Notes under the pieces: model-generated | Databases searched by the model: none | What the model saw: only the letters and a program-made list of their open reading frames with translations | What the model was told of the DNA's origin: nothing | Position numbers and translations under genes: made by a program | Assembly (NCBI RefSeq): GCF_014132355.1 | Contig: NZ_BLZO01000047.1 | Span: 1-51,573 of the forward strand | Length of the DNA stretch: 51,573 nucleotides | Direction: 5' to 3' | Source: Okeania sp. KiyG1 | Lineage (GTDB): Bacteria; Cyanobacteriota; Cyanobacteriia; Cyanobacteriales; Microcoleaceae | In this document: positions 1 to 7,639 of the stretch, piece by piece | Layout of the letters: every line of letters begins with the position of its first letter | How positions within the stretch are numbered: the first letter of the stretch is position 1

Positions 1-803
1 AAAATTGCCCACACCTTGGAAGAATATGAAGGGAACAAACCCGGATTTGACTTTCTAGGATTTCAATGTTAGGCAATATGAGGCCAAGTCAACCAAACAA
101 GGATTTAAAACGCTGATTAAACCATCTCTCCAAGAGTATTAAAACTCACTATCGGAAACTGGCGGATATATGTGATAAATACAAAACCGCTCCTACGCAA
201 GTCTTTAATAGCCAAACTAAATCCGGTAATTAGAGGATGGGCTAACTACTACTCAGCCGTAGTCAGTAAAGAGGTATTCAGAAAAATAGATAACCTCCTA
301 TGGAAAAGATTATGGAGATGGGCAAGTAGAAGGCATCCAAATAAATCGGCCAAATGGGTAAAAGAAAAGTATTTTCCCTCGATTGAAAGGAACACAGAAA
401 TTGGGTTCTTAACGATGGCGAATATATACTAAACCAACACTCAGATGTACCTATTGTAAGGCACATCAAAGTTAAAGGTAATAAATCCCCTTATGACGGT
501 GACTGGACTTATTGGAGTAATAGAATCGGTAAATACCCAGGCGTAAGGAAAGAAGTCACAACGCTATTAAAACGGCAAAAGAATAAATGCGCATCTTGTG
601 GACTAACCTTTAGACCAAATGACCTAATTGAAGTTGACCATATAATTCCAAGGTCTAAAGGTGGTGACAACACATATAAAAACAAACAATTGTTGCACCG
701 ACATTGCCATGACAGTAAAACTGCATCTAGACAAAAAGACATATCACAAAATTTAAGCCACAGGACTTACCTGAAAATTATTTATGGGTTGACGATATGT
801 TAA
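1..803 (+). pseudogene. Decayed group II intron reverse transcriptase/maturase with C-terminal HNH domain (3' part)
   Basis: This is the end of an intron-encoded protein, read in at least three frames. Positions 1-60 encode KIAHTLEEYEGNKPGFDFLG, the conserved block just after the RT palm. The frame then shifts at about 61 and continues with a FNVRQYEAK stretch. Positions about 172-400 encode the maturase X domain (RGWANYYSAVVSKEVFRKID). A second shift at about 402 leads into an HNH nuclease domain ending at the TAA at 801-803, with CASCGL, the EVDHIIPRSKGG core and a HRHCHD ligand pair. The parts are in normal family order but cannot be translated as one protein. It resembles the better preserved maturase that follows at 2171. 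The RT catalytic region lies left of the window. Confidence 0.85.
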
Positions 804-849
804 CATCTGATGACAGGGATGTACCCATGACAAGGGACGTTTAAGAGAG

Positions 850-925
850 GAGCCGTGTGAGGTGAAAGTCTCACGCACGGTTCTGAAGACGAGTCGGTTT
901 GGTAACAAACTGGCTTAGTTTAACA
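850..925 (+). ncRNA. Group II intron domain V and VI, 3' end of the first intron
   Basis: Positions 850-883 form a textbook 34-nt domain V: GAGCCGTGTG at the 5' side with the AGC triad, a GAAA loop, and CGCACGGTTC at the 3' side. Domain VI follows: a stem around a GTAA tetraloop (about 893-915), then the TTAGTTTAAC tail. The intron ends at about 924-925. It lies directly downstream of the decayed maturase, so it is the 3' end of that intron. The next bases, GTGCGACTCG from 926, look like the 5' end of another intron. An alternative domain VI pairing uses ACGAGTCG with CGACTCGT at 929-936, which would move the 3' end slightly. Confidence 0.85.
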
Positions 926-1865
926 GTGCGACTCGTTAGGTCGAAACCGCTTTAAAGCGGGGGATGACCTGGGTTGATTTTTTATATCGACTACAACTGT
1001 AGAGAGTTTCTAGGTTTAAGTCCTAGCATCGAGATGTTCGATTGAATCCATTATCCCCATTAAGGAGAGTGGCGCTCGAATTAGTGAAGCGGGATAAAAA
1101 GCAGGTAATATAGCAGAAGTCAGAAGTCAGTAGGGGCGTTAACGGTAGTTATGCGAAGCAAACGGCCGTTCGCCCGTACAGAAGTTAAACTCTTGCTGTG
1201 ACTAAATTTGAGAGGAGCGAGAATGTCCTAATAGTAATGGCGACTGCTATAACTAACCTATCTAAGTTAAATCCCTGCAAGGGAGGTCGAAAGGGTTAAC
1301 ATTCGTGAACTGATGATTGGAAGCGTCGTTAGTCCAAGATAGAGATACGATAGGTCAAGTCTCTATCGAAATATAGCAATAGACAGATAGGACACGGACT
1401 TATGGGGATAATTATCTTTAGACAGGGAAATGTTTTTCCAACTGTTCCCTGTTCCCTGTTCCCTGCTATAGGAATGAGAATCAGAGATTTTCCTCTTTCT
1501 GATTAACATCCTTCTCTTACCGATAAGAGCATTCCTCGGCGTATAGTCAGAACCCAACCCGACCAGACAAAACCTCTACGGAACGAAGTAACTTCAATAC
1601 GGTTCTCTATTGAGTAGGCAGCCAAGCTATAAACCTGATTGAGGAAGGATGATGTCAAAAGCCAATGTCTGGAGTAATTCCCAGGATATGCAGACGGACA
1701 TCCCTAAGTCTAGAGAGTAGAGCGCGACCTGAACTGGTCGTCTGAAATGGGAGGCCCAACTCCTCTGGTGATTTTCTCCACCAGCCGCCGTGTGATGGGA
1801 AACTGTCACGCACGGTTCTTAGGGGAGCACAGAGAAGTGACTCTCGAACCTTACCCGATAACTAA
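926..1865 (+). ncRNA. Putative ORF-less group II intron directly abutting the previous one
   Basis: It begins with GTGCGACTCG, matching the GUGYG start of bacterial group IIB introns, then an AGGTC/GACCT stem enclosing CCGCTTTAAAGCGG, as expected for domain I. A second domain V-like hairpin lies at 1785-1818, with the expected GGAA-type loop and CACGCACGGTTC 3' strand. The 5' strand reads CCGCCGTGTG instead of GAGCCGTGTG, so the AGC triad is altered or displaced. No RT gene lies between the ends. The domain region carries two inserted repeats: one with GGGGCG and GCCGTTCGCCC arms near 1130-1185, and a TTCCCTG-rich one near 1430-1475. The 3' boundary is approximate. Confidence 0.6.
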
Positions 1866-2170
1866 TACCGTTTCACGGAAGTCATGCATCGAGTGTGTAA
1901 TTCTGAGGTCTCCTCAGAATGTAAGACACACTCAAGACAGTTATAGCGCTGTGCGCAGGCAACAGCTCCGGAAAGCAACAGCTCATCTGGGGAATAAAAA
2001 ACCGATATTATAAGGCTTTTAGCTATTGGACATCTCTTGTAATTTGTAAATATGCCAGCGCACATTGCTATAAAAGTCAAAAGTCATGCATTATGATTTT
2101 ATAAGCTCAAAACAAGGAGCGAAACTATTTGTGACATCTTTAAAGTGAATTGGTATAAGTAGGAGGCAAA
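1866..2170 (+). ncRNA. RNA leader of the maturase-encoding intron (5' part missing)
   Basis: About 300 bases lie between the second intron's 3' end and the maturase start codon. No open reading frame with recognisable sequence is present. The stretch ends in a shine-dalgarno-like TAGGAGGC six bases before ATG at 2171. Domains I-III normally need some 500-600 bases before the ORF, so this intron is either 5'-truncated or its first half lies to the left, split by the two introns above (twintron arrangement). The second reading is an inference. Confidence 0.5.
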
Positions 2171-3571
2171 ATGACCAATACGAGTGAAACAACTACGGTG
2201 GAAATGAAATGGAGTGATATTAACTGGAAATCGGTTAATAGAGCAGTATTTCGCCTTCAGAAAAGAATCTACAAAGCGTCGCTAAATGGTGATACCAAAA
2301 CTGTCAGGAAATTACAGAAGTTACTGGTAAAGTCTAAATCAGCTAAATTACTCGCAGTCAGTAAAGTAATACAGGATAATAGGGGTAAAAATACTCCAGG
2401 AATGGATGGGATAGCTAAAATAGCCCAAAAAATTCAACTGGATGGCAAAGCTAAATCTGTTCGCAGGATTGAAATTCCTCAGTCAAGCAAACAGGAGAAA
2501 AGACCATTAGGAATACCCACAATGGAAGACTGGGCTAAACAGTCATTAGCTAAAATAGCTCTAGAACCAGAATGGGAAGCAAAGTTTGAAGATAATTCTT
2601 ATGGTTTTAGACCGGGAAGATGTGCTAAAGATGCGATCGCAGCTATCTATAGTGACATCAAAAGAACGAGTTACTATGTTCTAAATGCTGAAATAGAACA
2701 GTGCTTTGACCAAAGAAGATTATTGGATAAACTCAATACTTATCCAGCTATGCGCCATCAAATTAAGGTATGGCTCAAAGCAGGGGTAATGGAAAAAGAT
2801 GTCTTCTACAAAACCGAAAATGGAATTCCAAAAGGTGGTGTAATTTCTCCGTTATTAGCGAACATAGCTTTACATGGAATGCAGGAGGTATTACAAGAGG
2901 AATTTTCCGAGAAATATACCACCTATGGGATACAACCTGATATCAATTTCAATCCACCTCTATTCCACAGATATGCGGATAATTTTGTCATCTTACACGA
3001 AAGCAAAAAGGTGATAGAAAAATGCCAAGAAATTATCAATGACTGGTTGGAAAATATGGGTCTAAAACTAAAAGACTCAACAACAAGAATTGCTCACACT
3101 CTAGGAGATGGAAAAGTTCAGACAGGATTTGACTATCTAGGGTTTAATGTCAGGCAATATTCAGTCAAAGATATAAATAGTGCAACGGATGGAAATGGTA
3201 ACAAACTAGGGTTTAAAACTCTCATAAAACCTGCGAAGGAAGCTATCAAACGCCATACCAGGGTCTTAAAACATACAATCCGACTGTATCGCAATGCACC
3301 GCAAGAGAAATTAATAGAAATGCTAACACCTAAAATTAGGGAGTGGTGCAATTATTATGACTCTGTGGTAAGTTCAAGAGTCTTCGCAAAGATGGATAAT
3401 ATCTTATACCATCAACTTCTCAGATGGGGATACTATCGTACACCCATGCAGGGTAAAAAGCATACGGTAAACAAATATTGGGGAGTTGATAAGGGAAAAG
3501 GATGGAAATTCATCACACCAGACGGGAAAGTATTGCGAAACCATAAGGAGAGTAGGGGAGTAGGGGAGTAG
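2171..3571 (+). CDS. Group II intron maturase with substituted RT active site
   Basis: The 466-residue protein contains RT motifs, thumb and maturase X domain. Visible blocks are NTPGMDGI (RT0/1), RRIEIPQSSKQEKRPLGIPT (RT2), SYGFRPGR, GIPKGGVISPLLANIALHGM (RT4), and LTPKIREWCNYYDSVVSSRV (domain X). Two polymerase motifs are abnormal. Motif A reads LNAEIEQCFD, with E174 where the catalytic Asp is expected. The YADD box reads YADN (268-271). The RT is therefore probably inactive for retrohoming, while the splicing part looks intact. The usual C-terminal HNH domain is gone: after KVLRNHKE the frame runs into a GGGGAGTA minisatellite and stops. RBS GGAGG lies just upstream. It may act as a splicing-only maturase for this intron cluster. 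Confidence 0.85.
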   Translation: MTNTSETTTVEMKWSDINWKSVNRAVFRLQKRIYKASLNGDTKTVRKLQKLLVKSKSAKLLAVSKVIQDNRGKNTPGMDGIAKIAQKIQLDGKAKSVRRIEIPQSSKQEKRPLGIPTMEDWAKQSLAKIALEPEWEAKFEDNSYGFRPGRCAKDAIAAIYSDIKRTSYYVLNAEIEQCFDQRRLLDKLNTYPAMRHQIKVWLKAGVMEKDVFYKTENGIPKGGVISPLLANIALHGMQEVLQEEFSEKYTTYGIQPDINFNPPLFHRYADNFVILHESKKVIEKCQEIINDWLENMGLKLKDSTTRIAHTLGDGKVQTGFDYLGFNVRQYSVKDINSATDGNGNKLGFKTLIKPAKEAIKRHTRVLKHTIRLYRNAPQEKLIEMLTPKIREWCNYYDSVVSSRVFAKMDNILYHQLLRWGYYRTPMQGKKHTVNKYWGVDKGKGWKFITPDGKVLRNHKESRGVGE

Positions 3572-3690
3572 GGGAGTGGGGGAGTGGGGGAGCGAGGGAG
3601 TGGGGAGTAGGGAGTGGGGGAGTAGGGAGTAGGGATATTGAAGTAATTATAGAATTATAAACATATATTATATAACCGGATTCTATATGA
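3541..3690. repeat. GGGGAGTA minisatellite plus inverted-repeat element cutting the maturase gene
   Basis: A run of GGGGAGTAGGGGAGTGGG-type units (about 3549-3632) is followed by a segment with GATATTGAAGTAATTATAGA and ATAACCGGATTCTAT. The same segment occurs in the opposite orientation at 7484-7596, so this is an interspersed element. It sits exactly where the maturase reading frame leaves its family sequence. Confidence 0.75.
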
Positions 3691-4061
3691 TTACACAATA
3701 GAAAATGCGTCTTTCTTGTGTGAACAATATTTTCCCAGTGAAGACAAGCTGGAAATAGACCATATAATTCCCTACAGCAAGTGAGGTAAAGTTATAAGAC
3801 TATTTATTAGTATATTCCCTGTTCCCTGTTCCCAGCTCCGGTGTTCCCTGTTCCCTAGAGCAATAAAACTTTGTACCTCATCAACCTGATAACTGCTGTA
3901 ATATTTTCCCAGTGAAGAAAATCTGGAAATAGACCATATAATTCTCCAATATTTAGGGGGTAAAAACAATATGGCTAACAAAAAATTCCTGCACAATTAC
4001 TGCCATCATCAGAAAATTTTTCAAGATGGTAGTCGCGATCGCAAGTCAAACTAGCTAGGAG
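3691..4061 (+). pseudogene. HNH nuclease remnant of the intron protein, split by a small inverted-repeat insertion
   Basis: Positions about 3700-3775 can be read as part of an HNH domain (LEIDHIIPYS). A second copy of the same segment, TTTTCCCAGTGAAG through GACCATATAATTC, appears at about 3899-3945 and then continues into HNYCHHQ and the domain end. The element between the copies (about 3781-3877) has the ends GTGAGGTAAAGTT and AACTTTGTACCTCA, so it looks like a MITE flanked by a roughly 45-bp duplication of the gene. The fragment was the C-terminal domain of the maturase at 2171-3571. Confidence 0.65.
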
Positions 4062-4140
4062 GAGCTGAATGAAGGGGAACTTTCATGTTCGGTTCTGAAG
4101 GAGAGTTTGGGATAGCGATATCTCATTCGACTCTAACAAA
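4062..4140 (+). ncRNA. Group II intron domain V/VI and 3' splice boundary next to the dam exon
   Basis: Positions 4062-4095 form a 34-nt domain V: GAGCTGAATG paired with CATGTTCGGTTC, AGC triad present, GGAA-like loop. Domain VI follows as GAGT...GGATA around a GCGA tetraloop, closing with ACTC and the tail TAACA. The intron therefore ends at about 4136-4138, and the next codons read AGA CAA TTG TTG CCT, the start of the methyltransferase exon. This is the 3' end of the intron that carries the maturase at 2171. Confidence 0.85.
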
Positions 4141-4943
4141 GACAATTGTTGCCTGAGTTAATCAAATATATTGATGAAAAATCCCTAAAAAACATACCTA
4201 TTATGAACCTTTTATTGGAGGTGGAGCGCTTTTATTTGAGTTACAACCAACTAGGGCAGTTATTAATGATAAAAATCTGGAATTAATTAACTGTTACGAA
4301 GTAGTTAGAGATTCATTGGATGATTTAATTGTGGAGTTAAAAAACATCAAGAAAAAATAGTCCAGATTATTATTATGAAGTAAGAAATTTAGACCGTATG
4401 TCTAAATATAAAAATCTGTCAGCAGTAGAAAGGGCGGCTAGGATTATTTATTTGAATAAAACTTGTTACAACGGTTTATTTAGAGTAAATTCTCAAGGTC
4501 AATTCAATGTTCCTTTTGGTAGATACAAAAAACCTAATATTTTAGATGAAGATGTTTTAAAAGCTGTTAGTAAATATTTAAACAAACCTCAAGTAAAACT
4601 ATTAAATCTGGATTTTGCGGAGGCTGTTAAGAAGGCAAAAAAAGGTGATTTTCTCTATTTCGATCCACCTTATGATCCGGTTTCTGATACAGCATCTTTT
4701 ACTGGATATGATGCTAATGGTTTTAACCGGAATCAACAGGAAAGATTGAAGGAAGTTGTTGATGATTTAACACAGAGAGGTTGCCGAGTTATGTTGAGTA
4801 ATTCTCAGACTGATTTTATTATGGATTTATATCAAGATTATCAGGATAAAATTCATATAGTTAAGGCAGCACGAAATATCAATTCTAAAGGTTTGAAAAG
4901 AGGTAAAGTTAATGAAATTATAGTTTTAAATTTTTCAGTGTAG
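4137..4943 (+). pseudogene. dam: D12-class DNA adenine methyltransferase, 3' exon, frameshifted
   Basis: The product transfers a methyl group from SAM to the N6 of adenine in DNA. This exon starts at the residues that normally follow the FxGxK-type KWAGGK element (RQLLPELIKYID), then shows the SAM-binding YEPFIGGGALLF and the catalytic DPPY in FLYFDPPYDP (about 4650). The C-terminal end (NINSKGLKRGKVNEIIVLNF) is typical of Dam-like enzymes. The frame is 4143, then shifts near 4195, near 4340 and near 4352, each at an A-rich stretch and each compatible with one missing base; from about 4365 to the TAG it is open. The 5' exon would lie beyond the intron pile-up, outside the window. It is a solitary methyltransferase: no restriction enzyme gene is nearby. 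Confidence 0.85.
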
Positions 4944-5237
4944 AGTTACCGAATAATTAATAATTAATAATTAATAATTAATAATTAAATAATTCTGGTT
5001 TAAAGCCTCCCACCTTTTAAGGGGAAAAAAGCGGTCGTAGCGCAGCTTCCCGTCGGGTGGGATGGCGATCTTCGGAGCGGCTCTGTCAAGAGCTAGTCTC
5101 CTCGCTTTCCGACCATCGACCAAGAGAAGAAATAATATTTCCTTATATTCAATTCCGTAGCGGTTTTAACCAGAGGTAATTATCCATTATCAATTATTAA
5201 TTATTAATTAATGCAAGGGAATTCTACCTTGCTGAAG

Positions 5238-5427
5238 TATACCAATTTGATAAATACTTGCTACAAATATCTAGGGTATTATAATTCTGAATTTAAAATT
5301 TAGAATGCAGAATGGATAGATTTAATACCATTTTTGGTGTTGCAAATCACATTTTTCGTGAAACATAATTGATCTGAAATTCTTTTTCTGGTGCTTATTA
5401 TTCGTAACATTCTTTTTCAAAATGGTA
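5238..5427. repeat. MITE-like element, ATACCAATTTG family (copy 1)
   Basis: The left end is TATACCAATTTGATAAATAC followed by TTGCTACAAATA. The right end is CGTAACATTCTTTTTCAAAA then TGGTA. The two ends are imperfect inverted repeats. Related copies lie at 10509-10696, 22938-23078, 25001-25197 and 32655-32851 in both orientations; interiors differ, while the ends are conserved. No transposase gene is inside. Confidence 0.75.
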
Positions 5428-5639
5428 GTACACCCCTCGCGGGCAAGATGCCCGCCCTAGGAAAATTTAATTATTATAATTATTAATATCTGTACTTCAT
5501 GCTTGGAATATGCTGTATATTATTTACCAAAAAATTGTGGTCTAAAGCCTCCCTATAATTGGGTCTAAAACTCCGCCTTTTAAGGCGAAATGTGTTTTGG
5601 AGGGTTGCTTAAAAACAACTTCTGACTTCTGAGCAAAAA

Positions 5640-5815
5640 ATAGGGTCTAAAGCCTTCCCTTTCAAGGGGATGAAAAAGCGATCAAGGGATGGCAAGTAGA
5701 CCTGTGCCATATCCAATCGACCGAGAAAAAATAAAGTTAAATATTTCAAGCCTCTGACTTTAACTAGAGGTACTGATAACTGATAACTGATAACTGATAA
5801 CTGAAATGACTTCTG
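5640..5815. repeat. Interspersed GTCTAAAGCCTCC...TGATAAC repeat
   Basis: One end reads GGTCTAAAGCCTTCCCTTTC with an AAGGGG arm; the other reads CAGAGGTACTGATAACTGAT-type minisatellite ending in GAAATGAC. The same layout recurs at about 8788-8900 (reverse), 31085-31290 (reverse), 33128-33370, 35010-35135, 40845-40905 (partial) and 50955-51090 (reverse). It is often placed directly at the end of a gene, here just past the stop of the DinB-family gene. Confidence 0.65.
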
Positions 5816-5821
5816 ACTTCG

Positions 5822-6325
5822 TTATAATTCAGCTTCTGGCAACCACAATAAATCTGTTACTCCGAAGTCTTTACCACATTGACTAATTAAGGTAGTAAGT
5901 TGACCACGATGATGAGTTTGATGATTGAAAAAATGTAAGAGTAAAAACCAAATTGGAAATGTACATTCTCGTTTCTGAGACCTACTTGTAAAAGTCAAAG
6001 GTTCAGATAATTTTTCCTGTGTTAACGAATCAATATAACTCTGAATTTCTTTGTCTGTTTTTTGACGTTCTTCCCATAATAAATCAAATTCAGCAATTAA
6101 TTCTTGTCTTAACGATTCAATTTCAAAAGTATAATTTTTAAAACGACTTAACCACAATTTATCTGCTAATAAAATATGGTTGAGTGTGCCGTGAATTGAA
6201 TTAAAAAATGCTTTCTTATCTTCCCGACGTATTTCATCGGGTATGGATGCACAAACTTGGTAAATTTTTTCGTTCATCCATTGGTTATATTGAGATAATC
6301 TTTGAAAATAATAGGTTGTTTTCAT
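5822..6325 (-). CDS. DinB family protein (four-helix-bundle metalloprotein)
   Basis: The 167-residue protein has the DinB/YfiT-like fold signature. H50 sits in TLNHILLADKLWL, and H135 and H139 sit in FNHQTHHRGQL, giving the three-histidine metal site of the family. Length and motif spacing are normal, and the ATG at 6323-6325 is the only sensible start. Members of the superfamily include damage-induced proteins and bacillithiol- or mycothiol-dependent transferases, but the substrate cannot be told from sequence. It stands alone, followed by a repeat at its 3' end and with a MITE and an IS upstream. Confidence 0.85.
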   Translation of the reverse strand: MKTTYYFQRLSQYNQWMNEKIYQVCASIPDEIRREDKKAFFNSIHGTLNHILLADKLWLSRFKNYTFEIESLRQELIAEFDLLWEERQKTDKEIQSYIDSLTQEKLSEPLTFTSRSQKRECTFPIWFLLLHFFNHQTHHRGQLTTLISQCGKDFGVTDLLWLPEAEL

Positions 6326-6445
6326 TATAAAATTCTAGAAAAGAGGGAGTAAGAGTAGTAGGGACGTTGCATGCAACGTCCGTACAAAGTAGGGGGAAAT
6401 AATTGATGAATAACAGTGAGATAATTGATTTTATTTTTATTCATA

Positions 6446-6532
6446 ACTTACGCAAATTGACTTTTAAATCACTATCTGTAGGGGCGAATACCATTCGCCC
6501 TCGCTATATGTAAATTCTCTGCGTAAGTCCTG
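6446..6532. repeat. MITE, CAGGACTTACGCA family (copy 1)
   Basis: The ends are AACTTACGCAAATTG and CTGCGTAAGTCCTG, inverted to each other. The core is GTAGGGGCGAATACC with GGTATTCGCCC-type pairing. Related copies are at 39198-39309 and 42437-42607. It may sit inside an older element of the GGAGATGTCTA family, whose right end follows at 6540-6555. Confidence 0.8.
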
Positions 6533-6586
6533 TTATTATTGGAGATGTCTATTAGGAAAGAATACTATATCTGGTTAAGCAATTAT

Positions 6587-7375
6587 GGCGTTGGTGAATC
6601 AAGCTATGAATTAAGGTATTATTAAAATAAATCAAGATTACTATAGTCTCAAATCATGGAATGTCCCGAATGTAAATCTCATCATATTCGCAAAAACGGA
6701 ATTAATCGGCAAGGGAAACAAAACTACATCTGTGTTAATTGTTCTCGTCAATGAGAGTGATAATTATCAATTAGAACAGGGTTATTCTAATGAATTTAAA
6801 CATGAATGTTTAACAATGTATGTCAATGGCATGGGAATTAGAGCGATCGCTAGGGTCAAAAAAATTCACCACACCACCATAATTAATTGGATTAAACAAG
6901 TGGGTGATTTACTACCCAATAGTTATTCTCGCATTGAGGATTCCACAGGTGGGAAAATTAGATGAACTAGAGACTTTTGTGGGTAAAAAAAAACAAGATT
7001 TGGATATGGACTGCGGTAGATCATTTTAAGAGAGGTATTAAAGAAGTGGGTGATTGGAGACCATAGTGCAGAAACCTTTGAACCGTTGTGGGCACAGGTA
7101 GAAAAGTGGAACTGTTATTTCTATGTGACAGATGGATGGAAAGTATATCCACAATTTATTTCACAGGGGGATCAGATTATTAGTAAAACGTATATGACCA
7201 GGGTCGAAGGAGAAAATACAAGACTCAGGCACTATTTAGCTAGACTACACCGAAAAACTTTATGTTATTCAAAGTCGTTGCAAATGTTGGAGTATTCTGT
7301 CCGTTTACTGATTCATTATCTTTATTGGAACGATGTTCCAGTCCCTTATCGTTCATAGCTCAATTCACCAACGCC
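6587..7375 (+). mobile_element. IS1-family insertion sequence, complete ends, 8-bp target duplication
   Basis: The 789-bp element starts with GGCGTTGGTGAATCAAGCTA and ends with TAGCTCAATTCACCAACGCC; the 24-bp inverted ends differ at two positions. It is flanked on both sides by GCAATTAT (6579-6586 and 7376-7383), the 8-bp duplication expected of IS1-type transposition. Length and end sequence fit IS1 of cyanobacteria. The enclosed transposase is frameshifted, so this copy is probably not autonomous. Confidence 0.93.
6656..7358 (+). pseudogene. IS1 transposase (InsA/InsB-type), frameshifted
   Basis: The N-terminal zinc ribbon starts at ATG 6656: CPECKSHHIRKNG then ICVNC. It shifts frame at about 6752 into the helix-turn-helix part (GIRAIARVKKIHHTTIINWI, 6732-6965 frame). 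A nine-A run near 6995 brings a further shift, within the first catalytic Asp region (IWTAVDHFKRG). The last frame, 7050-7358, has FYVTDGWKVY (second Asp) and the IS1-type VEGENTRLRHYLARLHRKTL (Glu/Asn region). All domains of a DDE IS1 transposase are there but not in one frame. IS1 elements do use a -1 shift between insA and insB; the extra breaks argue for decay or base-calling loss in A runs. Confidence 0.88.
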
Positions 7376-7483
7376 GCAATTATAAATAATAAGGGAGGAG
7401 TCAGGAGTCAGGAGGAAAGAAAGAAGACGAGAAGGAGAAAGTTTTTGAATCGTTAATTATCCGGACATGATATTACGGCGTAA

Positions 7484-7596
7484 TCTAAAATCCGGTTATA
7501 CAGTATATATATATGTCGATAATTCTATAATTACTTCAATATCCAATCTCCCCGACTCCCCCACTCTCTCCAGCTATATAAACCGGATTTTATATA
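7484..7596. repeat. Inverted-repeat element with AAATCCGGTTATA / TATAAACCGGATTTTA ends
   Basis: Ends CTAAAATCCGGTTATA and TATAAACCGGATTTTATA are inverted to each other. The interior shares GATAATTCTATAATTACTTC with the reverse-oriented copy at about 3640-3690. It is followed by an AATTCTAA microsatellite (7600-7638) that runs up to the stop codon of anmK. Confidence 0.7.
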
Positions 7597-7639
7597 ACTC
7601 CTGAATTCTAAATTCTAAATTCTAAATTCTAAATTCTAA

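Larger units (their letters stand above)
4944..5821. other. Gene-free stretch made of interspersed repeats
   Basis: Contents in order: an AATAATT microsatellite (4955-4988); a repeat with GGTTTAAAGCCTCCC and GTGGGATGGCGATC (about 4990-5200); a MITE of the ATACCAATTTG family (5238-5427); a shorter copy of the AAAGCCTCC repeat with a GCCTTTTAAGGC palindrome (about 5525-5610); and a further copy at 5640-5815 ending in TGATAAC minisatellites. No coding potential was seen. Confidence 0.7.

Noticed and set aside
929-936. GTGCGACTCG as only the 3' strand of domain VI (pairing ACGAGTCG/CGACTCGT) instead of a new intron start
   Set aside because: A normal domain VI with GTAA tetraloop fits entirely before 925, and the sequence after 926 folds as a domain I start leading to its own domain V; the alternative is kept as a caveat.
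2171-4061. Retron or CRISPR-linked RT
   Set aside because: Domain X, the group II RT motifs and the flanking domain V/VI identify an intron-encoded maturase.
4137-4943. Restriction-modification system
   Set aside because: Only a broken solitary methyltransferase exon is present; no endonuclease gene adjoins, and the HNH pieces belong to the introns.
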